A stretch of 64,000 nucleotides of DNA, from IMG/VR virus record IMGVR_UViG_3300036770_003657, positions 124,001 through 188,000 of that record; one strand, given 5' to 3'. Made by a program: the position numbers and the translations under genes. Position 1 is the first letter of the stretch; every line of letters begins with the position of its first letter. This document shows, in pieces, positions 31,585-39,676 of this stretch. Below the pieces are notes generated by a model, which ran no database searches, was not told the DNA's origin, and saw nothing but the letters and a program-made list of their open reading frames with translations. Source of the DNA: a virus.

Positions 31585-31601
31585 TCATGGAGACAGCAAA
31601 T

Positions 31602-32366
31602 ATGACTACTACAACAATGCAGGAACGTGAAAAAATCTACAAATATTGTAGACTAATGTTAGGTGATGGGATGGTTGATGTTGAATTAGATCCAGATCAC
31701 TATGAAATAGCCCTAGATCGTGCCCTAAGTCGTTATCGTCAAAAAAGTCCAAATGCTGTAGAAGAAGCTTTTTATTTCTTAGAACTAAAAGAAGATACCA
31801 ATGATTATAGATTGCCTAAGGAAATCATAGAAGTTCGTAGTATATATCGTCGCACTATAGGCAGTAGAACAGCAGGTGGTAGTGGTGGTACACAGTTTGA
31901 GCCATTTAATTTAGCCTATACAAACACTTATCTTTTGAACAGCACTATGTTAGGCGGTATTGCCACTTATGATATGTTTGCTCAATATCAGGAATTAGTG
32001 GGACGTATGTTTGGTGCTTTTATTGAGTTTCAATGGATACCAACTACACATACACTGCGTATCCTACAACGTAGTTATGGTGATGGTGAGCAAGTTTTAA
32101 TACGTGGCTATAATTATAGACCAGATTATATCTTATTACAAGACACCTATGCCAGTCAGTGGTTTAAGGATTATACATTGGCTAATTGTAAATTAATGTT
32201 AGGTGAAGCACGTGGTAAGTTTAGTCAAATAGCAGGACCAGGTGGATCGGGTGGATTAAACGGTGCAGACCTAAAATCAGCAGCTAAAGAAGAAATTGAG
32301 AAGTTAGAAAAAGAAATAGATACCTATGTAGCAGGTGGTACAGGATATACGCTAGTCATCGGTTAA
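31602..32366 (+). CDS. 13: Neck protein, gp13-like
   Basis: I choose ATG 31602 rather than the in-frame ATG at 31587, because GGAG at 31589-31592 gives a 9-base Shine-Dalgarno spacing and a late-promoter octamer ends at 31584. The 254-residue product has 'KYCRLMLGDGMVDVELDPDH', 'ALDRALSRYRQKSPNAVEEA' and 'YRLPKEIIEVRSIYRRTIG', the conserved N-terminal core of gp13 in marine T4-likes. Later come 'FQWIPTTHTLRILQR' and 'YKDYTLANCK'-like 'FKDYTLANCKLMLGEARGKF'. gp13 binds the portal and gp14 to complete the head-tail neck. The C-terminus includes a Gly-rich linker and a helical 'AAKEEIEKLEKEIDTY'. It is a little shorter than T4 gp13 (309). Confidence 0.8.
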   Translation: MTTTTMQEREKIYKYCRLMLGDGMVDVELDPDHYEIALDRALSRYRQKSPNAVEEAFYFLELKEDTNDYRLPKEIIEVRSIYRRTIGSRTAGGSGGTQFEPFNLAYTNTYLLNSTMLGGIATYDMFAQYQELVGRMFGAFIEFQWIPTTHTLRILQRSYGDGEQVLIRGYNYRPDYILLQDTYASQWFKDYTLANCKLMLGEARGKFSQIAGPGGSGGLNGADLKSAAKEEIEKLEKEIDTYVAGGTGYTLVIG

Positions 32367-32374
32367 TATATTGC

Positions 32375-32403
32375 TTGACTTTATCAAATAAATCTATTAT
32401 TAT
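32375..32403 (+). promoter_or_regulatory. Sigma70-type promoter for the dNMP kinase gene
   Basis: TTGACT (32375-32380), 17 bases, TATTAT (32398-32403): one mismatch in each hexamer. It is followed by AAAGGAG at about 32409-32415 and ATG at 32422. It would let a nucleotide-metabolism gene lying among late structural genes be transcribed early. Confidence 0.6.
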
Positions 32404-32421
32404 CATAGAAAGGAGTAAACT

Positions 32422-33093
32422 ATGATTGTAGGTATTTGTGGCTTGATTGGTAGTGGTAAAGACACTATTGCTGATTATCTTGTTAATTTTCATGAATTTC
32501 GTAGGGAAAGTTTTGCTCGTAGTTTGAAGGATGCAGTAGCAGCCGTATTTGGTTGGGACCGTGACTTGTTAGAAGGTCGAACTAAAGAAAGTAGAGAGTG
32601 GCGAGAACAAGTAGACTTTTGGTGGAGTAATAGACTAGGAATAAAAATTACACCACGATGGGTACTACAGAACTGGGGTACTGAAGTATGTCGTCAAAAC
32701 TTCCACGATGATATATGGATAGCCAGTTTAGAAAATAAGCTACGAACCAGTAAGGATAATGTGGTAATTAGCGATTGTAGATTCCCTAACGAAATCAGTG
32801 CAATAAAAAATGCTAATGGAATAATACTTTGGGTACAGCGAGGTGAATTACCTGATTGGTATGATATTGCCTTGGACGCTAATAGTGGCAATTTAAAGGC
32901 ATTTAATTATATGCAGGATATAGGAATACACCCCAGTGAATGGAAATGGATTGGTACAGAGTTTGACATTATTATTGATAATAATAGCAGTTTAAATAAC
33001 TTATATAATCAAATTGAAAGTGTCATATTAAATAGACTAAAGTTTAGTGTTGATAACAAGGTGACTTTTATATATTCAACCGTATCAGAATAG
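32422..33093 (+). CDS. 1: Deoxynucleoside monophosphate kinase, T4 gp1-like
   Basis: A 223-residue protein. P-loop 'GLIGSGKDT' lies at residues 7-15. 'FHEFRRESFARSLKDAVAAV', 'GWDRDLLEG', 'PRWVLQNWGTEVCRQNFHDD' and 'VISDCRFPNEISAIKNANGI' follow the dNMP kinase family of T4-like phages, where the enzyme phosphorylates dNMPs (dGMP, dTMP, hydroxymethyl-dCMP in T4) for DNA synthesis. The usual length is about 220-240. It has its own promoter and a good Shine-Dalgarno. In T4 gene 1 lies near gene 3 and the tail genes, so placement among neck and tail genes is not alien. Confidence 0.85.
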   Translation: MIVGICGLIGSGKDTIADYLVNFHEFRRESFARSLKDAVAAVFGWDRDLLEGRTKESREWREQVDFWWSNRLGIKITPRWVLQNWGTEVCRQNFHDDIWIASLENKLRTSKDNVVISDCRFPNEISAIKNANGIILWVQRGELPDWYDIALDANSGNLKAFNYMQDIGIHPSEWKWIGTEFDIIIDNNSSLNNLYNQIESVILNRLKFSVDNKVTFIYSTVSE

Positions 33094-33104
33094 CCTTATA
33101 AGTT

Positions 33105-33176
33105 GATTTCTCCTAGTTTTAGGCAGCATTTTTTACCAAATCAAGCTAAATACTTGAGTAAGATTTAGGAGAAATC
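33105..33176 (+). promoter_or_regulatory. Long-range inverted repeat that can hide the tail-sheath ribosome-binding site
   Basis: GATTTCTCCTA (33105-33115) is the exact inverse of TAGGAGAAATC (33166-33176). The right arm contains the AGGAG Shine-Dalgarno (33167-33171) for the sheath gene at 33182, and the left arm a matching anti-Shine-Dalgarno UCUCCU. Fifty bases separate the arms. Pairing would occlude ribosome entry. Confidence 0.55.
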
Positions 33177-33181
33177 TAAGA

Positions 33182-36100
33182 ATGGCTCAACTTAACTCAC
33201 CTGGCGTCGTAGTCACAGTTGTCGACGAAAGTTTTTATACACCGGCAGCCCCAAGCACAGTACCTTGTATAGTAGTAGCAACAGCAGAAAACAAACCTAA
33301 TGGAGCCAACACTGGTATCGCTCCAGGTACATTAAAAAGTAATGCAGGGCTAGCATACTTAATCACTAGTCAAAGAGACTTATCTGAAACATTTGGAGTC
33401 CCAATTTTTAGGACTGATTCAAATAATAATCCTGTACATGCTGGTGAACAAAACGAATATGGTTTACAGGCTGCTTATAGTTTATTAGGAGTCAGTAATA
33501 GAGCATATGTGGTTAGAGCAGATGTTGACTTAGGTGCATTAGATCCACAAGCACTTGCTCCACAAGCTGAACCAGAAGCAGGTACTTATTGGTTTGACGT
33601 TGTTAAAAGTTCTTGGGGTATTTTTGAGTGGAATGGTGATGTTAAAGGCGTAGGTAGAGGTCAAACATTTACTAAAAAAGTACCAACAATTGTAACAGAT
33701 CCTGCTAAAGTTGATAGTATAACAGGTGCTCCTAAAGCCAGTGTAGGGACAGTAGGTGATTATGCTGTAGTAAGTTTAATGAACCTAGCAACAAGCTACA
33801 GTGGTGCAGATGTGATGTGGTATAGAAATAGTACAGAATGGGTTAAAGTTGGTAGTGATGATTGGCGTATTAGTTGGCCAGCTGCTATTAGTACTAAATC
33901 TACAATTAATATACCAATAGGCGATGACGATCTAAGTATTGAGATTGATGGTGTTTCAGGATTTGATCCTCTAACTGAAACTATTACATTACCAACAGGT
34001 ACTGTTAGTGCAAGTACTATAGCGTCAGCAATTAATACTTGGAGCCCAGGACCACAACCTCTTGTAGAAGCTCGTGTAAATTCTAGTGGCCGTCTTGAGC
34101 TTTATAGTAGAACTGGGAGTTTTACAATAGGTGGAGCAGCAGCCCAACATATAGGAATAAATGCAGGAACTTATAATAGTCCAAAATTAGAAGTAGCTCC
34201 TCATACAAGAGTTCCATTATTTAAAACAGGTGATCCTGCACCAAGACCAACAGGTAGTGTATGGATTAAGACAACAACAGCCAACGGCGGAGCAGAATTT
34301 GCTCTTAAAAAATATAATGCTGATTCAGATATATTTGAATCAATAACAGCTCCGATGTATCCTAATGCAGCAGAAGCGATTTATGCTCTGGATAAAACAG
34401 GTGGTGAAAGATTACCAGTAGGTAGTGTTTATGTAAAAACAAATCAAACAGAATATCTTTATACATACCCAACTAGTGATAAAGGTCCTTTAAGTGCAGA
34501 CTTTAAGTTTTATAGAAAAAACACTATGGGTGCGACCACTATAACTAGTAAGAAAATTGAAAATGCAACACTGGCTCCTAATATTCTTGATTTAGTTTTT
34601 CAAGAAACAAAAGCAGGTATGGCAGGATATGGATCACCTGTAACTGTTACTGTAGAAGTGTATGGTGTTGCAAGCGATGCAGAAGATATTGCTAAGGCAA
34701 TTAATGATCAAACAGATCTAGTAAATGTTAGAGCACAAGTTGATAGTCAAAACAGACTAGTAATTCAACACTTGTTAGGTGGTGATATTAGAATTGAGGA
34801 AAGTAGCGTATCAGCAGAAAAATTAATAACAATTTTATTTTCAGGTCAAAAAAATGCTCAGTTACATGCTAGTGATTTTGATGATTCCACAGCAAGTTTT
34901 CAACCACAATGGGAAGTAAGCCATTGGGATGCATTAAGATTTACAGCAAGTACTGATGCACCAACTACATTAACTTTGGACCAAACATTATGGTATAATA
35001 GTGTAGTTGATGAAGTTGATATTATGGTACATGATGGTCAAAAATGGAGAGGATATAAAGAAATATTCCCACTTACAGACGATAATGGTCCACAAGTGGC
35101 AGCAACTAGACCGCTTACCCAAAGCACAGGATCTCCATTAGTTGATGGTGATTTATGGATAGATACTAGTGATATTGATAATTATCCAATGATTTATAGA
35201 TTTGATACAAGTAGACCAGGAACTACTTTTACAAAGTGGGTACTGTTAGATAAGACAGATCAAAGTAGTGAAGATGGTGTCTTATTTGCAGATGCACGAT
35301 GGACTGATATCGGTGTAGGGGCTACATATGGATCAAGCACTATACAAGAACTTTTACAGAGTAGTTTTGTAGATCCAGATTGTCCAGATCCTGCATTATA
35401 TCCAAAAGGTATGTTGCTATGGAATATGCGTCGCAGCGGTTTCAATGTTAAGAAATTTGTACAAAATTATATCGATGTAAATGAAGTTAATACACGTTAT
35501 GAAGTTTTAGGTATTAGCGGATTTATGATAGATGAATCCATGACTGATTATTATCCACATCGTTGGGTAACAATTAGCGGTAACCAAGAAAATGGTGCCG
35601 GATACTTTGGTCGCCATGCACAACGTAGAGTAGTAGTACAAAGTTTACAAGCAGTAACAAATAGTTCACGTGATATACGTGAAGAAGCCAGAGTGTTTAA
35701 CTTATTATCTTGTCCAGGATATCCAGAATTGATTGGTGAACTAATTAATCTAAACTTTGATCGTGGACTAACAGCGTTTATTGTAGGTGATACACCTGCT
35801 AGGTTAACTCCAGATGCAACAAGCTTAAAAGCTTGGGGTGATAACTTAAGACTAAGTGTAGAGGACAATGAACAAGGTGCTCCTAGTTATGATGAATACA
35901 TGGGTATGTTTTATCCATGGGGATTCACTAGTGACTTGTCAGGACGTAATATTGTAGTTCCACCAAGTCATATGATGCTAAGAACAATAGCATTAAGTGA
36001 TAGTGTAAGTTATCCTTGGTTTGCCCCAGCAGGTACACGACGTGGTGGTATTACAAATGCTAGTAACGTAGGTTATATTGATGACGAAGGCGAATTTGTA

Positions 36101-36547
36101 GTAGTTGCTCTAAATACTGGACAGCGTGATACATTATATGATGTTAAGATTAATCCAATTACATTCTTTACAGGCGCTGGTCTTGTAAACTATGGTCAAA
36201 AAACTCGTGCTAAAAATGCAAGTGCTCTAGATCGTATCAACGTAGCAAGACTAGTAATTTATCTACGTAGGCAGCTAGATATTTTAGCTAAACCATATGT
36301 ATTTGAACCTAATGATAAGATTACAAGAGATGAAATTAAAGGTGCAGTGGAAAGTTTATTGTTAGAACTAGTAGGTCAAAGAGCATTATATGATTATATT
36401 GTAGTGTGTGATGAGTCAAATAATACTCCTGCTAGAATTGATAGAAACGAGTTGTATGTTGATGTTGCTATTGAGCCTGTTAAAGCAGTTGAATTTATCT
36501 ATATTCCACTGAGACTAAAGAATACGGGTGAAATTGCTGGTCTATAA
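33182..36547 (+). CDS. 18: Tail sheath protein, gp18-like, enlarged
   Basis: The N-terminus 'MAQLNSPGVVVTVVDESFYT' with 'APSTVPCIVVATAENKPNG' and 'SQRDLSETFGVPIF' is diagnostic of contractile tail sheath proteins. The C-terminal third ('LINLNFDRGLTAFIVGDTP', 'FYPWGFTSDLSGRNIVVPPS', 'RINVARLVIYLRRQLDILAK', 'YIPLRLKNTGEIAGL') is the conserved sheath polymerisation domain. At 1121 residues it is much longer than T4 gp18 (659). The extra sequence is in residues about 120-720 and contains repeated 'G(S/D)xW(I/V)xT' segments ('GSVWIKTTTANGGAEF', 'GSVYVKTNQTEYLYTY', 'GDLWIDTSDIDNYPMIYRFD'), which probably decorate the outer tail surface. It is followed directly by the tube gene. Confidence 0.9.
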   Translation: MAQLNSPGVVVTVVDESFYTPAAPSTVPCIVVATAENKPNGANTGIAPGTLKSNAGLAYLITSQRDLSETFGVPIFRTDSNNNPVHAGEQNEYGLQAAYSLLGVSNRAYVVRADVDLGALDPQALAPQAEPEAGTYWFDVVKSSWGIFEWNGDVKGVGRGQTFTKKVPTIVTDPAKVDSITGAPKASVGTVGDYAVVSLMNLATSYSGADVMWYRNSTEWVKVGSDDWRISWPAAISTKSTINIPIGDDDLSIEIDGVSGFDPLTETITLPTGTVSASTIASAINTWSPGPQPLVEARVNSSGRLELYSRTGSFTIGGAAAQHIGINAGTYNSPKLEVAPHTRVPLFKTGDPAPRPTGSVWIKTTTANGGAEFALKKYNADSDIFESITAPMYPNAAEAIYALDKTGGERLPVGSVYVKTNQTEYLYTYPTSDKGPLSADFKFYRKNTMGATTITSKKIENATLAPNILDLVFQETKAGMAGYGSPVTVTVEVYGVASDAEDIAKAINDQTDLVNVRAQVDSQNRLVIQHLLGGDIRIEESSVSAEKLITILFSGQKNAQLHASDFDDSTASFQPQWEVSHWDALRFTASTDAPTTLTLDQTLWYNSVVDEVDIMVHDGQKWRGYKEIFPLTDDNGPQVAATRPLTQSTGSPLVDGDLWIDTSDIDNYPMIYRFDTSRPGTTFTKWVLLDKTDQSSEDGVLFADARWTDIGVGATYGSSTIQELLQSSFVDPDCPDPALYPKGMLLWNMRRSGFNVKKFVQNYIDVNEVNTRYEVLGISGFMIDESMTDYYPHRWVTISGNQENGAGYFGRHAQRRVVVQSLQAVTNSSRDIREEARVFNLLSCPGYPELIGELINLNFDRGLTAFIVGDTPARLTPDATSLKAWGDNLRLSVEDNEQGAPSYDEYMGMFYPWGFTSDLSGRNIVVPPSHMMLRTIALSDSVSYPWFAPAGTRRGGITNASNVGYIDDEGEFVVVALNTGQRDTLYDVKINPITFFTGAGLVNYGQKTRAKNASALDRINVARLVIYLRRQLDILAKPYVFEPNDKITRDEIKGAVESLLLELVGQRALYDYIVVCDESNNTPARIDRNELYVDVAIEPVKAVEFIYIPLRLKNTGEIAGL

Positions 36548-36551
36548 AAAG

Positions 36552-36559
36552 TATAAATA
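36552..36559 (+). promoter_or_regulatory. Exact T4-type late promoter octamer before the tail tube gene
   Basis: TATAAATA matches the T4 late consensus recognised by gp55/gp33-modified RNA polymerase. It lies in the 33-base gap between sheath and tube genes, would start transcription about 36565, and is followed by CGGAG and ATG at 36581. The match is seen; use by a gp55-like factor is inferred. Confidence 0.65.
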
Positions 36560-36580
36560 ATAAGAACGGAGCAAAGAACT

Positions 36581-37207
36581 ATGGCAATTGCAACATTAAA
36601 TAGATTTACAGTGCCTTTATCAACAGACGCTAGTGCTAGTAACCAAGGCATGTTAATGCCCAAACTCAAATATCGTTTTAGAATTATGTTTGAGAATTTT
36701 GGTGTTACTAGTCCTTCAACAGAGTTGACCAAGCAGGTACAAACAGCAGCTAAACCCACTGTACAGTTTCAAAATATGGTAATTGAGACATATAACAGTA
36801 AAATTAATTATGCAGGTAAACCAACTTGGAATCCAATTACAGTGGTTATTAGAGATGATGCTACAGGTATTGTAAGCAAGTTAGTTGGTGAGCAGATGCA
36901 GAAACAGTTCGATTTCTTCGAACAGGCCAGTGCTGCTAGTGGTGTAGATTACAAGTTCTTAATGCGTATTGAAATAACAGAAGGCGGAAACGGTATTCAC
37001 GTTCCAACTGTATTAGAAACTTGGGAGTGCTATGGTTGCTATATCCAACAGGCTAATTGGCAATCATTGAGTTATGCAGAAGCAGCTCCACAAACAATTG
37101 ACCTTAATATTCAACCAGATAATTGTATCCAAATTCCACAAGGCAGTGGTGTTGGTGCAGCTATTGGCAGAAGTGTGCGTACAATGGCAACTGGTTCTGG
37201 TGCTTAA
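36581..37207 (+). CDS. 19: Tail tube protein, gp19-like
   Basis: A 208-residue protein with the T4 tube layout: 'MLMPKLKYRFRIMFENFG', 'PTVQFQNMVIETYNSKINYA', 'GKPTWNPITVVIRDDATGIV', 'QKQFDFFEQASAASGVDYKF' and 'LETWECYGCYIQQANWQSLS' with 'APQTIDLNIQPDNCIQ'. Gp19 polymerises as hexameric rings forming the inner tube through which DNA passes. Length is slightly above T4 gp19 (163). It follows gp18 as in T4, has its own late-promoter octamer, and is ended by a clear intrinsic terminator at 37221. Confidence 0.9.
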   Translation: MAIATLNRFTVPLSTDASASNQGMLMPKLKYRFRIMFENFGVTSPSTELTKQVQTAAKPTVQFQNMVIETYNSKINYAGKPTWNPITVVIRDDATGIVSKLVGEQMQKQFDFFEQASAASGVDYKFLMRIEITEGGNGIHVPTVLETWECYGCYIQQANWQSLSYAEAAPQTIDLNIQPDNCIQIPQGSGVGAAIGRSVRTMATGSGA

Positions 37208-37220
37208 TATTAGAACAAAT

Positions 37221-37244
37221 AAAAAGGGGCTTAGGCCCTTTTTT
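37221..37244 (+). terminator. Intrinsic terminator after the tail tube gene
   Basis: AAAAAGGGGC pairs with GCCCTTTTTT around a TTAG loop: GGGC (37227-37230) with GCCC (37235-37238), extended by A-T pairs and one G-T. It ends in a T run. This is the clearest terminator in the window. Confidence 0.85.
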
Positions 37245-37245
37245 A

Positions 37246-37273
37246 TTGACTTTTTATAATAATAGCATATTTT
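37246..37273 (+). promoter_or_regulatory. Candidate sigma70-type promoter after the gp19 terminator
   Basis: TTGACT (37246-37251) is separated by 16 bases from TATTTT (37268-37273), immediately after the terminator and ahead of ATG 37294. The -10 match is only moderate (4 of 6) and the gap is A+T-rich, so chance matches are easy. Confidence 0.35.
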
Positions 37274-37293
37274 GAACTATACTAAATAATATT

Positions 37294-38376
37294 ATGGCGA
37301 GTCCGTTTAATGGATTATTGAATCAAATTGGTAATGGGTTATTAAGACCCAAAGGCCAAATGGGTGACTGGCAACATGCTGCTCGCACCTTTGTGGATGA
37401 TTATTTTAGACTAGCTCCTAAAGCCAAGTTTTTATATCATGTCTTTTTTAAGATTAATAGAAGTGCAGTGTTTTTTCAAGCACTTACAGAACGACATCAA
37501 AATGAAGTTGGGTTATTAGTTAAGGCAGTTGAGCTGCCGAAATTCAATATGAAAACTCAAACTTTAAATCAGTATAATAGAAAGAAAGTAGTTCAAACTA
37601 GTCATAACTTCGGACCAATGACTCTACGTTTTCATGATGATAGATCACATATTGTAAACATTTTATGGCAGGCATATTACAAATATTATTATGCAGATCC
37701 AACAACTGCCACTCAAAAGGAAGCGTATCTACGTAATGCTATGAAATCATGGAGTTATGTAAAAGGAGCACACGGGTTTGATAACAATTCATCTATTCCA
37801 TTTTTTGACTATATTAGTTTATATCAGTTAAACAAGAGAGAGTTTGTTCAATATAAACTAATTAATCCAGTAATACAAGCGTTCAACCATGATAATGCAT
37901 CTAGTAGTGATCAAGGAACAGCAGGTGCTGAATGTACTATGACCATAAATTACGAAGCAGTAACCTATGATATGGGAAGTATAAGTGGTGGTAAGGTAGA
38001 AGGGTTTGCACAGGAACACTACGATAAAAGCCCAAGTCCATTAAGTGCTGCGGGCGGCGGAACAGGTAGCTTACTAGGAGCAGGTGGAGTGTTAGAAGGA
38101 GCTGCTGGAGTATTTGGTGCAATTAGCAATATGAATGAAAATGGATATACCTTAGGTGGAATTTTAGATGCGGGTATCGCTGCCAAAAATACTATTGACA
38201 ATGCTAAAAAGTTAAATAAAGCAGGCTTAAAACAGGAAGGTTTAGGACTAGCTACAGGTTTACTTGTTGGCGGCACAGGATTAGCTGTTCAGGCATTAAA
38301 GGGAGTTAATTTTTCAACTCCATCTAGCACACCTAAAACAGAGGCTAAACCCCTTAATATAGACTACGGAACATGA
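37294..38376 (+). CDS. Virion protein, possible baseplate/tail-tube (gp19/gp48/gp54-type) protein
   Basis: A 360-residue protein. Residues 1-210 ('NGLLNQIGNGLLRPKGQMGD', 'FRLAPKAKFLYHVFFKIN', 'EVGLLVKAVELPKFNMKTQT', 'LNQYNRKKVVQTSHNFGPMT', 'LRFHDDRSHIVNILWQAYYK') have the strand order of tube-like proteins ('F.V...LP......Y......N......F..D'). I recognise the same sequence type in marine T4-like phages, where it is annotated as a structural protein. 'CTMTINYEAVTYDMGSIS' near residue 215 is the usual closing strand. The C-terminal 130 residues are Gly/Ala/Ser-rich and probably flexible. A T4 counterpart among gp48/gp54 (baseplate hub tube) is plausible but unproven. Its stop overlaps the next start as ATGA. 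Confidence 0.6.
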   Translation: MASPFNGLLNQIGNGLLRPKGQMGDWQHAARTFVDDYFRLAPKAKFLYHVFFKINRSAVFFQALTERHQNEVGLLVKAVELPKFNMKTQTLNQYNRKKVVQTSHNFGPMTLRFHDDRSHIVNILWQAYYKYYYADPTTATQKEAYLRNAMKSWSYVKGAHGFDNNSSIPFFDYISLYQLNKREFVQYKLINPVIQAFNHDNASSSDQGTAGAECTMTINYEAVTYDMGSISGGKVEGFAQEHYDKSPSPLSAAGGGTGSLLGAGGVLEGAAGVFGAISNMNENGYTLGGILDAGIAAKNTIDNAKKLNKAGLKQEGLGLATGLLVGGTGLAVQALKGVNFSTPSSTPKTEAKPLNIDYGT

Positions 38377-38738
38377 ACACTAATTTACCTTTAAACACAC
38401 AGGATTCAAATAAAGAAGTACGTCAATTTTTTGATAGCTATTTTACTGCTGAAGTAACATTCCCTACAGCGCAAATAGATGCAGTGTTAGGGTTTTTTCA
38501 AAAAAGAGGGTTTGAAGAACAAGCAAGTAGAAGTGTAAGTATTGTACTAATGAATCAAGCTAAAATAGATAATGTTAATGTGTTTGAACTATTAGATAAG
38601 CTAAAAAACTATAATAATGTACAATTGAATAAAGTGGTCACGCAGATACTTAATTTTTATAGAACCAAAACCAGTGTATTGGGTTATAAAACCGTCGTAC
38701 AAGATGACACTTTTGAGAGTCGTAATATTCTTATATGA
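38373..38738 (+). CDS. Conserved small protein of T4-like marine phages
   Basis: A 121-residue mostly helical protein: 'VRQFFDSYFTAEVTFPTAQI', 'DAVLGFFQKRGFEEQASRSV', 'AKIDNVNVFELLDKLKNYNN', 'TQILNFYRTKTSVLGYK'. I recognise the pattern 'FFxKRGFxExAxxxxxxVLxxQAKxxNxNVFxLxDxL' as a family found next to gp4/tail genes in marine T4-like phages. Its role is unknown; a virion or assembly factor is suggested by context. Start and stop overlap both neighbours (ATGA), implying coupled translation with the upstream tube-like gene and gp4. Confidence 0.65.
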   Translation: MNTNLPLNTQDSNKEVRQFFDSYFTAEVTFPTAQIDAVLGFFQKRGFEEQASRSVSIVLMNQAKIDNVNVFELLDKLKNYNNVQLNKVVTQILNFYRTKTSVLGYKTVVQDDTFESRNILI

Positions 38739-39172
38739 GTAAATTTGCCAAAGGTAAATTCACTCCAAAAAATCCAGCAAAATATGTAGGTAATAGAGAA
38801 CCTACTTATCGTAGTAGCTGGGAATGGGCCTTTATGAACTTTTGTGATACGCACCCTAATATACAGCGTTGGGCCAGTGAAGCTGTTAAAATACCCTATA
38901 AAAATCCATTGACAGGAAGACAAACAATATATGTTCCAGACTTTTTTATACAATATATGGATAAAAAAGGTAAACTATTAACAGAAATAATAGAGATCAA
39001 ACCACAAAATCAACAACTTGTAGAGAAGGTAGGTCGTAATAGCGCAAGAGCCAGTGCCTATGTAGTCAATCAAGCTAAATGGGCTGCTGCTAGTCAATGG
39101 TGCCGTAATGCAGGACTAACTTTTCGTGTACTTAATGAAACAGATATTTTCCATCAAGGCGGAGTAAGATAA
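38735..39172 (+). CDS. 4: Head completion nuclease, gp4-like
   Basis: A 145-residue protein that aligns by eye with T4 gp4: 'KFTPKNPAKYVGNREPTYRS', 'SWEWAFMNFCDTHPNIQRWA', 'SEAVKIPYKNP', 'TIYVPDFFIQYMDKKGK', 'EIIEIKPQNQ' and 'NQAKWAAASQWCRNAGLTFR'. The nuclease-like residues of the TnsA/PD-(D/E)xK fold are visible: E30 in 'SSWEW', D69 in 'VPDF', E87 and K89 in 'EIK'. gp4 (also called gp50/4) acts after DNA packaging to make heads competent for tail joining. The gene overlaps the previous one by 4 bases and runs into gp16. Confidence 0.88.
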   Translation: MSKFAKGKFTPKNPAKYVGNREPTYRSSWEWAFMNFCDTHPNIQRWASEAVKIPYKNPLTGRQTIYVPDFFIQYMDKKGKLLTEIIEIKPQNQQLVEKVGRNSARASAYVVNQAKWAAASQWCRNAGLTFRVLNETDIFHQGGVR

Positions 39173-39175
39173 ATA
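39168..39175 (+). promoter_or_regulatory. GATAAATA late-promoter-like octamer before gp16
   Basis: One mismatch to TATAAATA. It overlaps the gp4 stop codon and ends 4 bases before the gp16 ATG at 39180, the same spacing as the gp14 octamer on the minus strand. Transcription from it would begin at or just inside gp16, so the match may be fortuitous. Confidence 0.35.
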
Positions 39176-39179
39176 AGGT

Positions 39180-39659
39180 ATGACTAAGAAATTAGAAGAA
39201 GTACTCAATTTACCTGAAAATAAAAAAATTATTAAGGAAGAGAAGAAGGAACGTGAAAAGCCTGAACCCTTCCTACGTGACATAGCAGAGTTTGACAAGA
39301 TTAGTGCGGCACTGCCACAAGTTAAAGGTCTTGGAGATCTAAGTGATAGTGAGTTTGATGCCCTAGCAGATAGAGCTACTAATGCCTATGATGACCTAAT
39401 GGATCTAGGAATGAATGTAGATTCACGTTATAGTGGGCGTATTTTTGAAGTAGCTGGAACCATGTTAAAAAATGCCATTGATGCGAAAGCAGCTAAAGTA
39501 GATAAAAAGTTAAAAATGATCGAGCTACAACTTAAAAAGGCAAAGTTAGATCAGGATGCTGAGTCAGATGCTAATAAAGGGGTCAATATTCCAGGCGATG
39601 GATATATAGTAGCAGATCGTAATAGTCTGCTTGAAAAACTAAAAAATATGAATAAATAA
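39180..39659 (+). CDS. 16: Small terminase subunit, gp16-like
   Basis: A 159-residue, highly charged helical protein. 'LADRATNAYDDLMDLGMNVD', 'RYSGRIFEVAGTMLKNAIDA' and 'KAAKVDKKLKMIELQLKKAK' fit the central coiled-coil core of T4-like gp16 ('P..ME..A.L......N...L.LHK.M'). The C-terminal 'GYIVADRNSLLEKLKN' parallels 'xVFMGSPTELMDEI' of T4. Length matches T4 gp16 (164). It recognises DNA and regulates the gp17 motor during packaging. gp17 lies only 1.2 kb downstream, separated by two small genes rather than overlapping it as in T4. Confidence 0.8.
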   Translation: MTKKLEEVLNLPENKKIIKEEKKEREKPEPFLRDIAEFDKISAALPQVKGLGDLSDSEFDALADRATNAYDDLMDLGMNVDSRYSGRIFEVAGTMLKNAIDAKAAKVDKKLKMIELQLKKAKLDQDAESDANKGVNIPGDGYIVADRNSLLEKLKNMNK

Positions 39660-39676
39660 TGTATATTGGATATAAT

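Noticed and set aside
31587-31601. gp13 starting at ATG 31587.
   Set aside because: A GGAG at 31589-31592 lies inside that reading and fits ATG 31602, and a late-promoter octamer ends at 31584, so 31587 would be at or before the transcript start.
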